Source: an uncultured Lachnospiraceae bacterium
GTDB lineage: Bacteria; Bacillota; Clostridia; Lachnospirales; Lachnospiraceae
NCBI GenBank assembly: GCA_946537305.1
Contig: CAMNFR010000001.1
Location: 1-64,000 of the forward strand
Reading direction: 5' to 3'
DNA length: 64,000 nucleotides
The notes beneath the pieces are model-generated. The model was not told where the DNA came from and did not search any database. It saw only the letters and a list, made by a program, of their open reading frames with translations. Shown piece by piece: positions 1 through 10,398 of the stretch; the first letter of the stretch is position 1, and each line of letters begins with the position of its first letter. Both the position numbers and the translations under genes were made by a program.

Positions 1-284
1 CCGTCTTTACCTTAAAAAGGATTTTGTCCGTTTTCTGAAAAACCTCAGAAAAGCTTTAACGCGCCATATGTCTGTGTCGGTCTTTGTGCAAGCACAAGCC
101 CGCCCCAGCCGCATGGCACTGCTTTTATAAAGAATTTTCAGGGTTGGAATACACTGTTTATTTGTCAAGGTTCTGTGCTGTTCCGGAGGCGTTTTGTGTA
201 CCGCTCTCGGCGACAGCTTCCATAGATTACCACTTGCCCAAGCTTTTGTCAAGCGCTTTTTTCAAGTTTTTTCAAAAGTTTTTC

Positions 285-1139
285 TCAAGGCCTTTTTCTG
301 TCACTATGAACTGTTTGTCGGGACATTTTCTGTCTCACGACTTCAAAAGCCAGAACTCCTGCCGCCACGGACGCATTCAGGGAATCAATATCACCCTTCA
401 TCGGGATAGATACGATCATATCGCAGTGCTCCCGCACCAGACGGGATACACCTTCTCCCTCATTGCCGATCACCAGTCCCAGGGGGCCGGTCAGATTAGA
501 GCGGTACATAGATTCTCCGCCCATATCGGCACAGGCAAACCACATCCCGGCTTCCTTCATCTGTTCCATGGTCTGCACCAGATTGGTGACCTTTGCCACA
601 GGCGTATAATGCAGCGCGCCGGCAGAGGCTTTCGCTACAGTGGCTGTAAGACCCACGGCACGGTTCTTGGGAATGATCACGCCGTGCGCGCCGGCCAGGT
701 TCGCCGTACGAATAATCGCACCCAGATTGTGGGGATCTTCTATTCCATCCAACAGAAAGACAAAGGGCTCTTCTCCCTTTTCCTCTGCCTTCTTCATGAT
801 ATCCTCTACAGTTGCATATTTATAGGAAGCAACACTTGCGATCACGCCCTGGTGACTGCCCGTGGCAGACATCTGATCCAGTCTCTCCTTCGGCACGAAC
901 TTGATGATGGTATCCGCCTTTTTGGCTTCCCGGAAGATGGTCCGGATGGGACCGTCCTGACAGCCGTCCAGAAGATAGACCTTATCCACTGTCAGACCGG
1001 CACGAAACGCCTCCAGGACGGAATTCCGGCCTTCCAGAGTATTCTCCCCCACAGACCTGCTGTTTTCTCCCGCAGGCTTCCTTTCATGGTCACGGTCTTT
1101 CCTGTTCCTGGTATGGTCTTTCTTATAATGATCGTTCAT
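285..1139 (-). CDS. rlmB: 23S rRNA (guanosine-2'-O)-methyltransferase RlmB / TrmH-family SpoU methylase
   Basis: ORF with SpoU motifs (EGRNSVLEA, LDGIEDPHNLGAIIRTA, VIGNEGEGVSRLV, SLNASVAAGVLAFEVVRQ); next to mrnC and cysS as in Firmicutes. Confidence 0.93.
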   Translation of the reverse strand: MNDHYKKDHTRNRKDRDHERKPAGENSRSVGENTLEGRNSVLEAFRAGLTVDKVYLLDGCQDGPIRTIFREAKKADTIIKFVPKERLDQMSATGSHQGVIASVASYKYATVEDIMKKAEEKGEEPFVFLLDGIEDPHNLGAIIRTANLAGAHGVIIPKNRAVGLTATVAKASAGALHYTPVAKVTNLVQTMEQMKEAGMWFACADMGGESMYRSNLTGPLGLVIGNEGEGVSRLVREHCDMIVSIPMKGDIDSLNASVAAGVLAFEVVRQKMSRQTVHSDRKRP

Positions 1140-1561
1140 GATGTCTCCTCTGTTTTTTCAATCCCCATTCTGATCAACCAGAACAGCCGTTCCGTCTCCT
1201 CTTGCCAGTACAGATGTCCCAGCAGACATTCCAGGCCGGTCGCCAGATGATAATCCCCGGGAGCGGCATGCTTTGCTAACGTATGCGGGTTGGCGTTTCT
1301 CCCACGACGCAGAACGGCCTCTTCCTGCGGTGTCAGCAGCTTTTCCTGCAGCAGGGCCCGTGCGATCGCTGCCTGACGGCCGGCGTTTACCAGCCGGGTC
1401 TTCTCCCGGCTGATCTCACTCGGTTTTCTCCCGGTCTGCGTCAACAGGGTCCGAATGACCAGTTCATACACGGCATCTCCCAAAAAAGCCAGAGACAGGG
1501 CCGGAAGCTCTCTTCCGTCCCTGTCCTCCAGACTGAATTCCTTTAAAATGGATTGTTTCAT
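1136..1561 (-). CDS. mrnC: Mini-ribonuclease III
   Basis: LSLAFLGDAVYELVIRTLL and RRGRNANPHTLAKHA motifs; start set to MKQSIL, whose ATG overlaps the cysS stop. Confidence 0.9.
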   Translation of the reverse strand: MKQSILKEFSLEDRDGRELPALSLAFLGDAVYELVIRTLLTQTGRKPSEISREKTRLVNAGRQAAIARALLQEKLLTPQEEAVLRRGRNANPHTLAKHAAPGDYHLATGLECLLGHLYWQEETERLFWLIRMGIEKTEETS

Positions 1562-2955
1562 GCGCGGCTCCACTTAACGCCTTCACGGGTATCCTTCAGC
1601 TGAATGCCCATTTCCGCCAGCTGGTTGCGGATCTCATCGGCACGCGCAAAATTCTTGGCCTTTCGAGCCGCCTGGCGCTCCTCGATCAGTGCTTCAATGT
1701 CCGCATCCAGGATTTCTTCCTTCTTCTCCGTGATGATACCGAATACATCGCAGAGGGTATGCATTTTTTCAGAGAAATATGCCACGGTGTCCGCCGTGCT
1801 GCTCTCAGTCACCACGGTATTTGCCAGTTTGACCATCTCAAAGAGCGCGGCAATACCATCTGCCGTGTTGAAATCATCATCCATGGCATCCTCAAACTTT
1901 TTAACCAGCGCATCGACAGCGTCCTTTGCCTCAGCAGAAAGCTCCCCGGCGGGTGCCTTTGCCTTCATCTCATCAACACGCTGCACAGCCGTCACAATGC
2001 GGTCCAGACCATTCTTGGCAGACTGCATCAGCTCGGCAGAGAAATTCAGCGGGCTGCGGTAATGCGCGCTGAGCATAAAGAAGCGCAGCACCTGAAGATC
2101 ATACTTTTCGCTGACCTCACGTACGGTAAAGAAGTTGCCCAGGGATTTGGACATTTTGGTGCCATCAATATTCAGGAAGGCATTGTGCATCCAGTAGTGT
2201 GCGAACGTTTTTCCACTGGCAGCTTCACTCTGGGCGATCTCATTTTCGTGGTGCGGGAAGACCAGATCCTCTCCGCCGCCGTGGATATCGATCTCTTCTC
2301 CCAGGTATTTCTTGCTCATCACGGAGCACTCAATGTGCCATCCGGGACGGCCCTTTCCCCAGGGAGAATCCCAGTAAGGCTCTCCCTCTTTTTTGGGCTT
2401 CCACAGCACAAAGTCCATGGGATCCTCTTTTTCATCCTCACCGGTCACCAGAAGAGTACGGTTCCCGCTCTGAAGATCATCGATATTCTTCCCGGAAAGC
2501 TTGCCGTAATCTGCAAATTTGCGCACACGGTAATAGACCGTGCCGTTCACCTCGTAGGCATAGCCTTTTTCGATCAGACCGGAGATCATTTCGATCATAC
2601 CATCGATTTCCTGGGTCGCCAGCGGATGCGTGGTGGCAGGCATGACATTCATGCCCTCCATGTCCTTTTTGCACTCGGCAATATAGCGCGTGGAGATCAC
2701 GGAGGAATCCACGCCCTCTTCCTGCGCCGCCTTGATGATCTTGTCGTCCACATCCGTGAAGTTGGAAACAAAATTGACCTCATAGCCGCGGTACGCGAAA
2801 TAACGCCGCACTGTATCGAAGAAGATCATAGGGCGGGCATTGCCGATATGGATATAGTTGTAGACCGTAGGGCCGCACACATACATGCGTACCTTTCCGG
2901 GCTCCAGAGGAACGAATTCCTCTTTTCTGTGATTCATGGTATTAAAGATTTTCAT
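1558..2955 (-). CDS. cysS: Cysteinyl-tRNA synthetase
   Basis: [42 protein letters not shown] motifs. Confidence 0.97.
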   Translation of the reverse strand: MKIFNTMNHRKEEFVPLEPGKVRMYVCGPTVYNYIHIGNARPMIFFDTVRRYFAYRGYEVNFVSNFTDVDDKIIKAAQEEGVDSSVISTRYIAECKKDMEGMNVMPATTHPLATQEIDGMIEMISGLIEKGYAYEVNGTVYYRVRKFADYGKLSGKNIDDLQSGNRTLLVTGEDEKEDPMDFVLWKPKKEGEPYWDSPWGKGRPGWHIECSVMSKKYLGEEIDIHGGGEDLVFPHHENEIAQSEAASGKTFAHYWMHNAFLNIDGTKMSKSLGNFFTVREVSEKYDLQVLRFFMLSAHYRSPLNFSAELMQSAKNGLDRIVTAVQRVDEMKAKAPAGELSAEAKDAVDALVKKFEDAMDDDFNTADGIAALFEMVKLANTVVTESSTADTVAYFSEKMHTLCDVFGIITEKKEEILDADIEALIEERQAARKAKNFARADEIRNQLAEMGIQLKDTREGVKWSRA

Positions 2956-2988
2956 TGTTATACCTCGCCGTCCCTTCGGGTATATGCC

Positions 2989-4386
2989 CTAGAAACGGAA
3001 CTTATCCTCAAAATAGCTCTTCAGTTCCGCGATCGGTACTCTGACCTGCTCCATGCTGTCACGGTCACGCACGGTCACGGCGCCATCATTTTCGGAATCA
3101 AAATCGTAGGTCACGCAGAAAGGCGTACCGATCTCATCCTGTCTGCGATAGCGCTTGCCAATATTTCCTCTGTCATCATATTCGCAGTTGTAATATTTGC
3201 ACAGATCCAGATAGACCTTTTCCGCCTGCTCGCCTAGCTTTTTGGAGAGCGGCAGCACGCCGATCTTTACAGGAGCCAGGGCCGGATGGAAGTGCAGCAC
3301 GGTGCGGACATCCGGTTTCTCCTCGGTGCCGATGTTTTCTTCATCATAGGCGCTGCACAGGAAGGCCAGCGTCACACGGTCCGCGCCCAGAGAAGGCTCG
3401 ATGACATAAGGAATATACTTCTGGTTCTTGACATCATCAAAATAGGTCATATCCTGTCCGGAGACCTCCTGATGACGGCCCAGATCATAATCGGTACGAT
3501 CCGCAATGCCCCAGAGCTCGCCCCATCCGAAGGGGAAGAGGAATTCCAGATCGGTGGTGGCCTTGCTGTAGAAGCTCAGCTCTTCTTTGTCATGATCTCT
3601 GGCGCGCAGCTCCTGATCGTTCATGCCCAGGGAGCGCAGCCAGTTGATGCAGTATTCTTTCCAATAGGCAAACCATTCCAGATCGGTATCCGGCTCGCAG
3701 AAGAACTCCAGCTCCATCTGCTCGAATTCACGGGTACGGAAGGTAAAGTTGCCGGGCGTGATCTCATTCCGGAAGGATTTCCCGATCTGGGCAATGCCGA
3801 AAGGAATCTTCTTACGGGAGGTACGCTGTACATTTTTGAAGTTCACAAAAATGCCCTGCGCGGTCTCCGGGCGCAGATATACGGTATTCTTTGCATCCTC
3901 GGTGACGCCCTGGAACGTCTTGAACATCAGATTGAACTGACGGATATCGGTAAAATCGGTCTTGCCGCAGGTCGGGCAGGGCACGTTATTGTTCCGGACG
4001 AAGTCCTGCATTTTTTCAGGGCTCCAGCCATCTACAGAGCCGTCCAGCTCCATCCCGTGCTCCGCAGCATAATCCTCGATCAGTTTATCCGCGCGGAAGC
4101 GCTCATGACAGCAGCGGCAGTCCATAAGAGGATCAGAGAAACTGCCCAGATGTCCGCTGGCCACCCATGTCTGGGAATTCATAAGGATCGCGCAGTCCAC
4201 GCCCACATTGTAAGGATTTTCCTGTACGAACTTCTGCCACCAGGCCTTTTTTACGTTGTTCTTCAGCTCAACGCCCAGATTACCGTAATCCCAGGTGTTG
4301 GCCAGTCCGCCGTAGATTTCCGAACCGGGGTATACGAACCCGCGGGACTTCGCCAGAGCAACAATCTTCTCCATGGTCTTTTCCAT
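2989..4386 (-). CDS. glyQS: Glycyl-tRNA synthetase (dimeric type)
   Basis: [60 protein letters not shown] motifs. Confidence 0.96.
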   Translation of the reverse strand: MEKTMEKIVALAKSRGFVYPGSEIYGGLANTWDYGNLGVELKNNVKKAWWQKFVQENPYNVGVDCAILMNSQTWVASGHLGSFSDPLMDCRCCHERFRADKLIEDYAAEHGMELDGSVDGWSPEKMQDFVRNNNVPCPTCGKTDFTDIRQFNLMFKTFQGVTEDAKNTVYLRPETAQGIFVNFKNVQRTSRKKIPFGIAQIGKSFRNEITPGNFTFRTREFEQMELEFFCEPDTDLEWFAYWKEYCINWLRSLGMNDQELRARDHDKEELSFYSKATTDLEFLFPFGWGELWGIADRTDYDLGRHQEVSGQDMTYFDDVKNQKYIPYVIEPSLGADRVTLAFLCSAYDEENIGTEEKPDVRTVLHFHPALAPVKIGVLPLSKKLGEQAEKVYLDLCKYYNCEYDDRGNIGKRYRRQDEIGTPFCVTYDFDSENDGAVTVRDRDSMEQVRVPIAELKSYFEDKFRF

Positions 4387-4410
4387 CGTATTCTCCTCCT
4401 TGTCCGCTTC

Positions 4411-5106
4411 CTACCGGAACAGTACGACCGCATCGCCGGAAATATTGACCGTGTGTTCATCCACAATTTCTACATCTCCGGAGACGCCGGCGATCTTTCC
4501 GTTCACCACTGCCGTGGTAGTACCGGTAAGTGTCAGCACAAAATACTTTTCGTTAGTCTTTGCCTTGGTGGCATCTACCATTTCTCCCTTGGTATTGGAC
4601 AGACCGTCCAGGGATACGCCGGCCCCTACCGCAGCAGGCGCGGTCTGGATGGCCATGGCGGTAATGGTATCATCCGCCTCGTTGAACGTCAGATAATCCG
4701 TCGTACTTTCGTACGCCAGAATGAGTTCCGCTTTTCCTTCCGCCACTTCCAGCTTTTCCACACTGACCGGAAGGGTCGTCTCTTCATCCGCCTTTTCAGG
4801 GAGGCGTGCCTCCGCGGCCGCACCCTGTTCCGTATTGTAGGCGATGACAGCTTCTTCTACAAAAGCTGTCAGTTCATCCGCATTGTAGCGTTCCTCCGGA
4901 AAATCGCTGTTATCAAAGCTTTCAAACTCCGCGCTTTTTACAGATCCGTCTTTATCTGCATAGATGCCGGAGGCCGTGGGTTCGAACGCCACATCGCCGC
5001 ACCCGGCCAGAAGCGACAGCATCATTCCTGAAAGGATCAGTACGCCCCATTTATTCATATGTTTCATAGTTATTTCCTCCTGCCGCCCCTGGAGAGAGCA
5101 GCGCAT
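4411..5106 (-). CDS. Putative lipoprotein of unknown function
   Basis: Signal peptide with lipobox LSLLAGCGD; the remainder matches no family I recognise. Confidence 0.7.
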   Translation of the reverse strand: MRCSLQGRQEEITMKHMNKWGVLILSGMMLSLLAGCGDVAFEPTASGIYADKDGSVKSAEFESFDNSDFPEERYNADELTAFVEEAVIAYNTEQGAAAEARLPEKADEETTLPVSVEKLEVAEGKAELILAYESTTDYLTFNEADDTITAMAIQTAPAAVGAGVSLDGLSNTKGEMVDATKAKTNEKYFVLTLTGTTTAVVNGKIAGVSGDVEIVDEHTVNISGDAVVLFR

Positions 5107-5169
5107 ACGTACTCTATATTCTAACGTGCCGTTACAAAAACGTCAAGGAAAAACATTGTTTCATTCAAC

Positions 5170-5526
5170 CTACATTCCCCCAAAGGCACCTTCATAATAT
5201 ACCAGGCTGTCATCCGCCTGATATGCGGCTACATCATAGCGCCCATCCAGCTCCGATGCCCAGGGATGTGTCAGGATATAATACTGCGCTACACGCATAA
5301 TGCGCCGCTGCTTGCGAAAATCCACCGCCTCCTCCGGGAAACCATAATCCCTGCCGGCGCGGTATTTCACTTCTACAAAGGCAATCGTGCGGCCCCGCCG
5401 GGCAATCAGGTCGATCTCTCCCAGATGACAGTGGAAATTGCGTTCCAGGATCGTATATCCCTGGTGCTGCAGATAATCGGCCGTGCGGGTCTCATACCTG
5501 GCGCCAAGCTCCCTCTTATTGATCAT
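5170..5526 (-). CDS. YraN family protein (UPF0102)
   Basis: [49 protein letters not shown] nuclease-like fold motif; next to rnhB. Confidence 0.92.
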   Translation of the reverse strand: MINKRELGARYETRTADYLQHQGYTILERNFHCHLGEIDLIARRGRTIAFVEVKYRAGRDYGFPEEAVDFRKQRRIMRVAQYYILTHPWASELDGRYDVAAYQADDSLVYYEGAFGGM

Positions 5527-6167
5527 GTATTATCTCCCACAAAGTGCGTTATGAACGTCCTGCGGTGGATGGGGCACGGGCCGTATGTCTTCAGCGCTGC
5601 TATATGTTCCGCCGTGCCGTATCCTTTGTGCTTGGCGAAGCCGTAAACCGGCCAGGTCTGATCCCACTCCCGCATCAGGCGGTCCCTGGTGACCTTGGCC
5701 AGAATGCTGGCCGCGGCGATATTTACAGATTTGGCATCCCCCTTGACGATGGCTACCTGTTTAATATCTACCTCCGGTATAGTGACGGCATCATTCAGCA
5801 GCACCGCCGGCGCCGGGTCCAGCTGACGAATAGCCTCCCGCATGGCCCGGTAGGTCGCCTGCAGAATGTTCACCTCGTCGATGACCTCCGGTCCCACGAT
5901 CCCGATGCCATAGCTTACAGCGTGCTCCCGGATCTCATCGAACAGCACTTCCCGGCGTTTCTCTGTGACCTTCTTGGAATCGTTCAGATAAAAGAAATCG
6001 CGGTCCGGCGGCAAAATGACCGCAGCAGCCACCACCGGTCCCGCCAGGGGACCTCGACCGGCTTCATCTATGCCTGCCACCAAGCCGTATTCTTCATATT
6101 TATGTTCAAAAAAGCGCATGACCTCCAATCGGTCATGCTCCTGCTCAGGGGTAGGCTTCTTAGGCAT
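5523..6167 (-). CDS. rnhB: Ribonuclease HII
   Basis: [46 protein letters not shown] motifs. Confidence 0.96.
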   Translation of the reverse strand: MPKKPTPEQEHDRLEVMRFFEHKYEEYGLVAGIDEAGRGPLAGPVVAAAVILPPDRDFFYLNDSKKVTEKRREVLFDEIREHAVSYGIGIVGPEVIDEVNILQATYRAMREAIRQLDPAPAVLLNDAVTIPEVDIKQVAIVKGDAKSVNIAAASILAKVTRDRLMREWDQTWPVYGFAKHKGYGTAEHIAALKTYGPCPIHRRTFITHFVGDNT

Positions 6168-7029
6168 TCGGCACCTCCAGGGTAATGCGGCCGAGACGGC
6201 CGGCGCGAAGATCGTCCAGGAACAGGGCGGCTGCCTTTTCCGTATCCGGTTCCCCGCCCTTCTTCAGGCAGTTTCGGTCCAGCGCGATCGCCTCCAGCAC
6301 ACGGAAGGCGTGCGGATGATCCTCTTCTCCGGGCAGTGATTCCTTCAGGAGAGGGTAGCGCTCCGGCAGCCGGTCAGGATAATGCTCTTCCAGGAAAAGG
6401 ATCCCCCAGGATGCCAGTTCCTGTCGCTGAATGATCTCATCATTCATGCTGCCCACCAGTGCCAGACGCAGCCCCACTTCTTCATCCTCGAATTTTGGCC
6501 ACAGGATCCCCGGCGTATCCAGAAGCTCCACCTGAGCGTTCAGACGGATCCACTGATTCCCCCGGGTGACGCCCGGCTTATTGCCTGTCTTTGTGCTGGC
6601 CTTGCGGGTAAACGAATTGATAAAGGTGGATTTCCCCACGTTCGGAATGCCGGCGACCATGGCGCGGATGGGGCGGTTCTTAATGCCCCGGCGGCGGTCA
6701 CGCTCGATTTTTTCCCGGCAGGCATCCATCACGGTCTGCTGTACCTTTTTCATGGCATCCCGCTTTCGACTGTCCAGACGAAGGGCGTAGATCCCCTGCT
6801 CCTGAAACCATGTTTCCCACGCGGCGTTGGCCGCTTCATCCGCCAGATCAGCCTTGTTCAAAAGCACAATGCGGAACTTCTGTCGTCCCATGGCATCTAT
6901 ATCCGGATTGCGGCTGGAGAGCGGAAGTCTTGCGTCCACCACCTCGATGATGACATCGATCAGCTTGATGCTTTCCTCCATGGCCCGCCGGGCCTTGGTC
7001 ATATGACCCGGATACCACTGTATATTCAT
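6160..7029 (-). CDS. rbgA: Ribosome biogenesis GTPase YlqF/RbgA
   Basis: [17 protein letters not shown]; circularly permuted G motifs ([26 protein letters not shown]). Confidence 0.94.
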   Translation of the reverse strand: MNIQWYPGHMTKARRAMEESIKLIDVIIEVVDARLPLSSRNPDIDAMGRQKFRIVLLNKADLADEAANAAWETWFQEQGIYALRLDSRKRDAMKKVQQTVMDACREKIERDRRRGIKNRPIRAMVAGIPNVGKSTFINSFTRKASTKTGNKPGVTRGNQWIRLNAQVELLDTPGILWPKFEDEEVGLRLALVGSMNDEIIQRQELASWGILFLEEHYPDRLPERYPLLKESLPGEEDHPHAFRVLEAIALDRNCLKKGGEPDTEKAAALFLDDLRAGRLGRITLEVPNA

Positions 7030-7040
7030 AATAAAACTCC

Positions 7041-7604
7041 TTACTGTACCCCGCCGAATCGTTCCGTGGGAGCGATCCGGAACCAGACCCTGCCCAGTAT
7101 ATGCTCCTGCGGGATATTGCCCACCGCCGAAAAGCGGCTGTCCTGGCTGCTTCCGGGGTTATCTCCCAGCACAAAGAATTCATCCTCTCCCAGGGTCAGC
7201 GGCTCCTCCGCCGTGCCGCCCACGGTGAGGATATCCTCATACTCCTCCATATCCACGGGCTGCGAATCGATCAGCAGCTGGCCGCCGGTGATCTGGATGG
7301 TCTCCCCCGGCAGACCCACCACGCGCTTTAAGCTTGTCTTTCCGGTGCCGTCCGCCAGGTCGAATTCTATGATATCAAAACGTTCTACGGGCGCCAGATG
7401 CCGGGAAAAGCGGCTGACGAGCACCACATCTCCCGAATAAAGCGCCGGCTCCATGGAGCGGCCCACCACAGTATGGGGGTTCCCCCATTCTGCCACTACA
7501 AAGATCCCCAGCGCCGCCACCGCCAAAATATCCACCAGCCAGCGGATCACGATCTGCAGCGGACTGTTTTCTATATTGTCGCGATAGAATCCGAATTTAG
7601 CCAT
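7041..7604 (-). CDS. lepB: Signal peptidase I
   Basis: TVVGRSMEPALYSGDVVLVSR, SLKRVVGLPGETIQI, FVLGDNPGSSQDSR motifs. Confidence 0.94.
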   Translation of the reverse strand: MAKFGFYRDNIENSPLQIVIRWLVDILAVAALGIFVVAEWGNPHTVVGRSMEPALYSGDVVLVSRFSRHLAPVERFDIIEFDLADGTGKTSLKRVVGLPGETIQITGGQLLIDSQPVDMEEYEDILTVGGTAEEPLTLGEDEFFVLGDNPGSSQDSRFSAVGNIPQEHILGRVWFRIAPTERFGGVQ

Positions 7605-7621
7605 AAAAATATCCCCTATAA

Positions 7622-7686
7622 GGGGTCAGGCACCATGAACAACGTATGAACGGCCTGTTCATATACTGTTCATGGTGCCTGACACC
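7622..7686. repeat. REP-like palindrome (about 20-bp arms, one mismatch) between lepB and rplS
   Basis: GGGGTCAGGCACCATGAACA (7622-7641) is the reverse complement of TGTTCATGGTGCCTGACACC (7667-7686) with one mismatch; inner TATGAAC/GTTCATA. Confidence 0.85.
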
Positions 7687-7694
7687 CGATGCGA

Positions 7695-8042
7695 TCAGCG
7701 CATACGCTCTTTGACCTTGGCAGCTTTGCCGACGCGGTCTCTCAGATAGTTCAGCTTGGCTCTTCTTACCTTACCGCGGCGGACGACCTCGATCTTTTCG
7801 ATGCGGGGAGAGTGCAGCGGCCAGGTTCTTTCCACGCCGATTCCGCCGGAGAGCTTACGGACGGTGAAGGTCTCTCTGGCCCCGCCGTTCTGTCTCTTCA
7901 GAACAGTGCCTTCGAATACCTGAACACGCTCGCGGTTGCCTTCCTTGATGACGGCATATACCTTTACGGTATCGCCTACACGGAAATCAGCAATGCTTTC
8001 TTTCAGCTGGCTGTCTTCGATTTTCTTGATGATGTCGTTCAT
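7695..8042 (-). CDS. rplS: 50S ribosomal protein L19
   Basis: [35 protein letters not shown] and [24 protein letters not shown]. Confidence 0.97.
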   Translation of the reverse strand: MNDIIKKIEDSQLKESIADFRVGDTVKVYAVIKEGNRERVQVFEGTVLKRQNGGARETFTVRKLSGGIGVERTWPLHSPRIEKIEVVRRGKVRRAKLNYLRDRVGKAAKVKERMR

Positions 8043-8157
8043 GTGTATCCTCCTAAATCTTAGACGTTCTTGCCACCTTCCGTGACAGCGGACCGCCCGT
8101 AATCACACGCCCAAATATATTACCACAAAGGAAGTCACAGCGCAAGCACTTTTTTCA

Positions 8158-9201
8158 CTATTTCCCAGAGGATACATCCTGGATCAGAACATCCATATTT
8201 CCTCCGCAGACCATGCCCTCATCGTATGCTGTCTGCGCATTCATTTCTATATGCGCCACCATGCTGCTGCCGGTACCGATCATGTCTCTGGCTTTTTTCA
8301 GCATAATGGCTTCACCGCCGCCTCCGCCAATGCTTCCCAGCATGCGCCCGTCCGCATAGGCTATCATCTTGGCGCCGGCCCCACGGGGCGATGACCCTTC
8401 GGAGCGGATCACCGTAAGCACGGCCATGGGCTCCTTTGTTTCTTTGGCCAGTGCCTCCACTACCTCGTAATCCAGGTCGGACTGATGCCGAAGTCCCTTG
8501 CTTCCGCGCCCCTGACGCTTGGCGGATATCAGCTCTGCCACGATAGAGATGGCAATTTCTGCCGGCGTGATGCCGCCGATCTTCAGGCCGATCGGGGAAT
8601 GCAGACGGTCTAAGACCTCCTGCGGAAAGCCCTCCGAAAGCAGCTGATCCTTTACCACCGCCACATGTCTGCGGGAACCGATCATCCCGTAATATCCCGG
8701 CTCCACACATTCCAGCACGGCTCGAAGGCACAGGGTATCAAACCGGTGCCCGCGGGTAATCACACACACGTAGTCATCGTGTGTGGGCTTCAGCTGGCGG
8801 ATGGCCTCTTCGAACCCAGCACAGACAACTTCCTTCGCCCAGGGAAAACGCTCCTCGTTGGCAAATTCCGGGCGATCATCTACCACAGTTACGGAGAAGC
8901 CGCATCTGGCGGCAAATTCCACTACCGGCAGCGCCACATGTCCTCCGCCCAGCACGATCAGCCGTTCTTCCGGATAAAACGGTTCTGCCATCGTGGTCAT
9001 TCCATTTGCTTCTATGATCACAGGCTTTCCCTGGGATGCCACTTCCTTTTCCCACTCCTCGGAAGCCAGCGCAGGATCCCATTCCTTCACGGTCTGGATA
9101 ATCTCCATCGGCTGGTTGCTTTCCTCCGTGCGCCAGCTGGTCAGCAGCAGCACATTCTTATTATGAGACAATGCTTCATGAATTTCATGATATGCCTTCA
9201 T
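8158..9201 (-). CDS. XdhC/CoxI family molybdenum hydroxylase maturation protein
   Basis: Rossmann-like ERLIVLGGGHVALPVVEFAARCGFSVTVVDDRPEFAN, GMIGSRRHVAVVKDQL, PIGLKIGGITPAEIAISIVAEL; start chosen at MKAYHE with RBS. Confidence 0.88.
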   Translation of the reverse strand: MKAYHEIHEALSHNKNVLLLTSWRTEESNQPMEIIQTVKEWDPALASEEWEKEVASQGKPVIIEANGMTTMAEPFYPEERLIVLGGGHVALPVVEFAARCGFSVTVVDDRPEFANEERFPWAKEVVCAGFEEAIRQLKPTHDDYVCVITRGHRFDTLCLRAVLECVEPGYYGMIGSRRHVAVVKDQLLSEGFPQEVLDRLHSPIGLKIGGITPAEIAISIVAELISAKRQGRGSKGLRHQSDLDYEVVEALAKETKEPMAVLTVIRSEGSSPRGAGAKMIAYADGRMLGSIGGGGGEAIMLKKARDMIGTGSSMVAHIEMNAQTAYDEGMVCGGNMDVLIQDVSSGK

Positions 9202-9221
9202 TTGAACATCCCCCTTGATCT

Positions 9222-10244
9222 TCAACCTTTTCCAAATCCGCAGTTTGGCCAGATACATACATCACAATTCAGGCACAGTCCGCCCTGTCCCATGCGGGCC
9301 AGATCCTCCGGCGTCACCGGCACATCCGCCAGCACGCGTGGAAGGACCAGATCAAAAATGGTGCGTCTGGCATACATTACGCAGCCCGGCAGCCCCAGGA
9401 TCGGAATCCCCGCCGGCGTATAAGCCAGCAGGAACATGGCCCCCGGAAGCACCGGTGCACCATACGAGACCACATGGGCTCCGGTCGCCTTAATGGCGGC
9501 CGGCGTGGTGTCATCCGGATCTACGCTCATACCGCCCGTGCAGACGACCATATCGGCGCCTTTGCCGATCCAGTCGTTGATGGCTGCGGTGATCTTTTGC
9601 GGATCATCCCCCAGGATCACCTGCCCCAGGACCTCCGTATCATACTCCGTCAGCTTCTTTCGAATGGCCGGGCCGAATTTATCCTCTATCCTGCCAAGGA
9701 AAACCTCATTTCCGGTGGTCACGATACCCACTTTTTTATGCCGGAAGGGCTTCAGGGACAGCAACGGTTCTTTCCCCACCGTCTCCTGCGCAGCACGCAT
9801 CTTTTCTTTCTCGATGACCAGCGGGATCACACGAGTGCCGGCCAGCTTATCTCCCTTTTTGACAGGCACATTGCCGTGACGCGTGGCGATCATCATTTCG
9901 CCCAGGCGGTTGACTGCCAAAAGACGCTCGGCGTCCACCTGAAACAGCCCGTCACAGTCCGCGATCAGTTCAATTTTCCCTTCTTTGGGTTCGGTGGCCT
10001 GCATGTTCTCTCCCATGCACATATCCCGCAGAATGGCCGCAGCTTCATCCTCATGATACATGTTATCGTCCTTTTCCCAGACATACAGATGCTCCTTTCC
10101 GATAGAAAGCAGCACAGGGATATCCTCCTCTGTTACTACATGCCCTTTCCGGAACACTGCATCCTTCACCACACCGGGAATGATCTGCGTCAGGTCGTGA
10201 CACAAAACGTGCCCCACTGCATCTCTGGTATCGATCAGCTTCAT
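9222..10244 (-). CDS. Molybdopterin-binding (MoeA/MogA-like) protein with Cys-rich C-terminal tail
   Basis: IVTTGNEVFLGRIEDKFGPAIRKKL, VVCTGGMSVDPDDTTPAAI, GAPVLPGAMFLLAY; C-terminus GLCLNCDVCIWPNCGFGKG. Confidence 0.88.
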   Translation of the reverse strand: MKLIDTRDAVGHVLCHDLTQIIPGVVKDAVFRKGHVVTEEDIPVLLSIGKEHLYVWEKDDNMYHEDEAAAILRDMCMGENMQATEPKEGKIELIADCDGLFQVDAERLLAVNRLGEMMIATRHGNVPVKKGDKLAGTRVIPLVIEKEKMRAAQETVGKEPLLSLKPFRHKKVGIVTTGNEVFLGRIEDKFGPAIRKKLTEYDTEVLGQVILGDDPQKITAAINDWIGKGADMVVCTGGMSVDPDDTTPAAIKATGAHVVSYGAPVLPGAMFLLAYTPAGIPILGLPGCVMYARRTIFDLVLPRVLADVPVTPEDLARMGQGGLCLNCDVCIWPNCGFGKG

Positions 10245-10284
10245 ACTAGCCTCCTTATAATTGACCCTCTTCTGACACGCAAAA

Positions 10285-10332
10285 AGAGTACACTACCGAT
10301 ATTTTTTAAAAAAACTAACGATAGTGTACTCT
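10285..10332 (-). terminator. Probable intrinsic terminator of the large surface-protein gene
   Basis: Arms AGAGTACACTACCG / CGATAGTGTACTCT; in minus orientation followed by TTTTTGC; lies 67 bp beyond the 10399 stop. Confidence 0.65.
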
Positions 10333-10398
10333 ACCAGTCACAAAACGTCAAGGTGAAAATTTATTCACCGTAACAGAAATCCGGTTGATGAAAATTGC

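Noticed and set aside
84-1250. Long plus-strand ORFs opposite known genes (e.g. 84..1250, 1759..3237, 3286..5031, 24622..26478, 36358..37953, 53468..54823, 60051..61394)
   Set aside because: Each overlaps a clearly recognisable minus-strand gene. Their translations lack family motifs and are rich in His/Arg/Gln, as expected of antisense frames of GC-rich coding DNA.
8043-8157. L19 leader (ribosomal protein autoregulatory RNA) upstream of rplS
   Set aside because: A leader is plausible by location, but I could not confirm a consensus structure by eye. An Rfam/Infernal scan would decide.
10285-10332. Inverted repeat considered as an operator for the MoeA-like/XdhC operon
   Set aside because: In minus orientation it is followed by TTTTT and lies just beyond the stop of the 1801-aa gene, so a terminator is the simpler reading.
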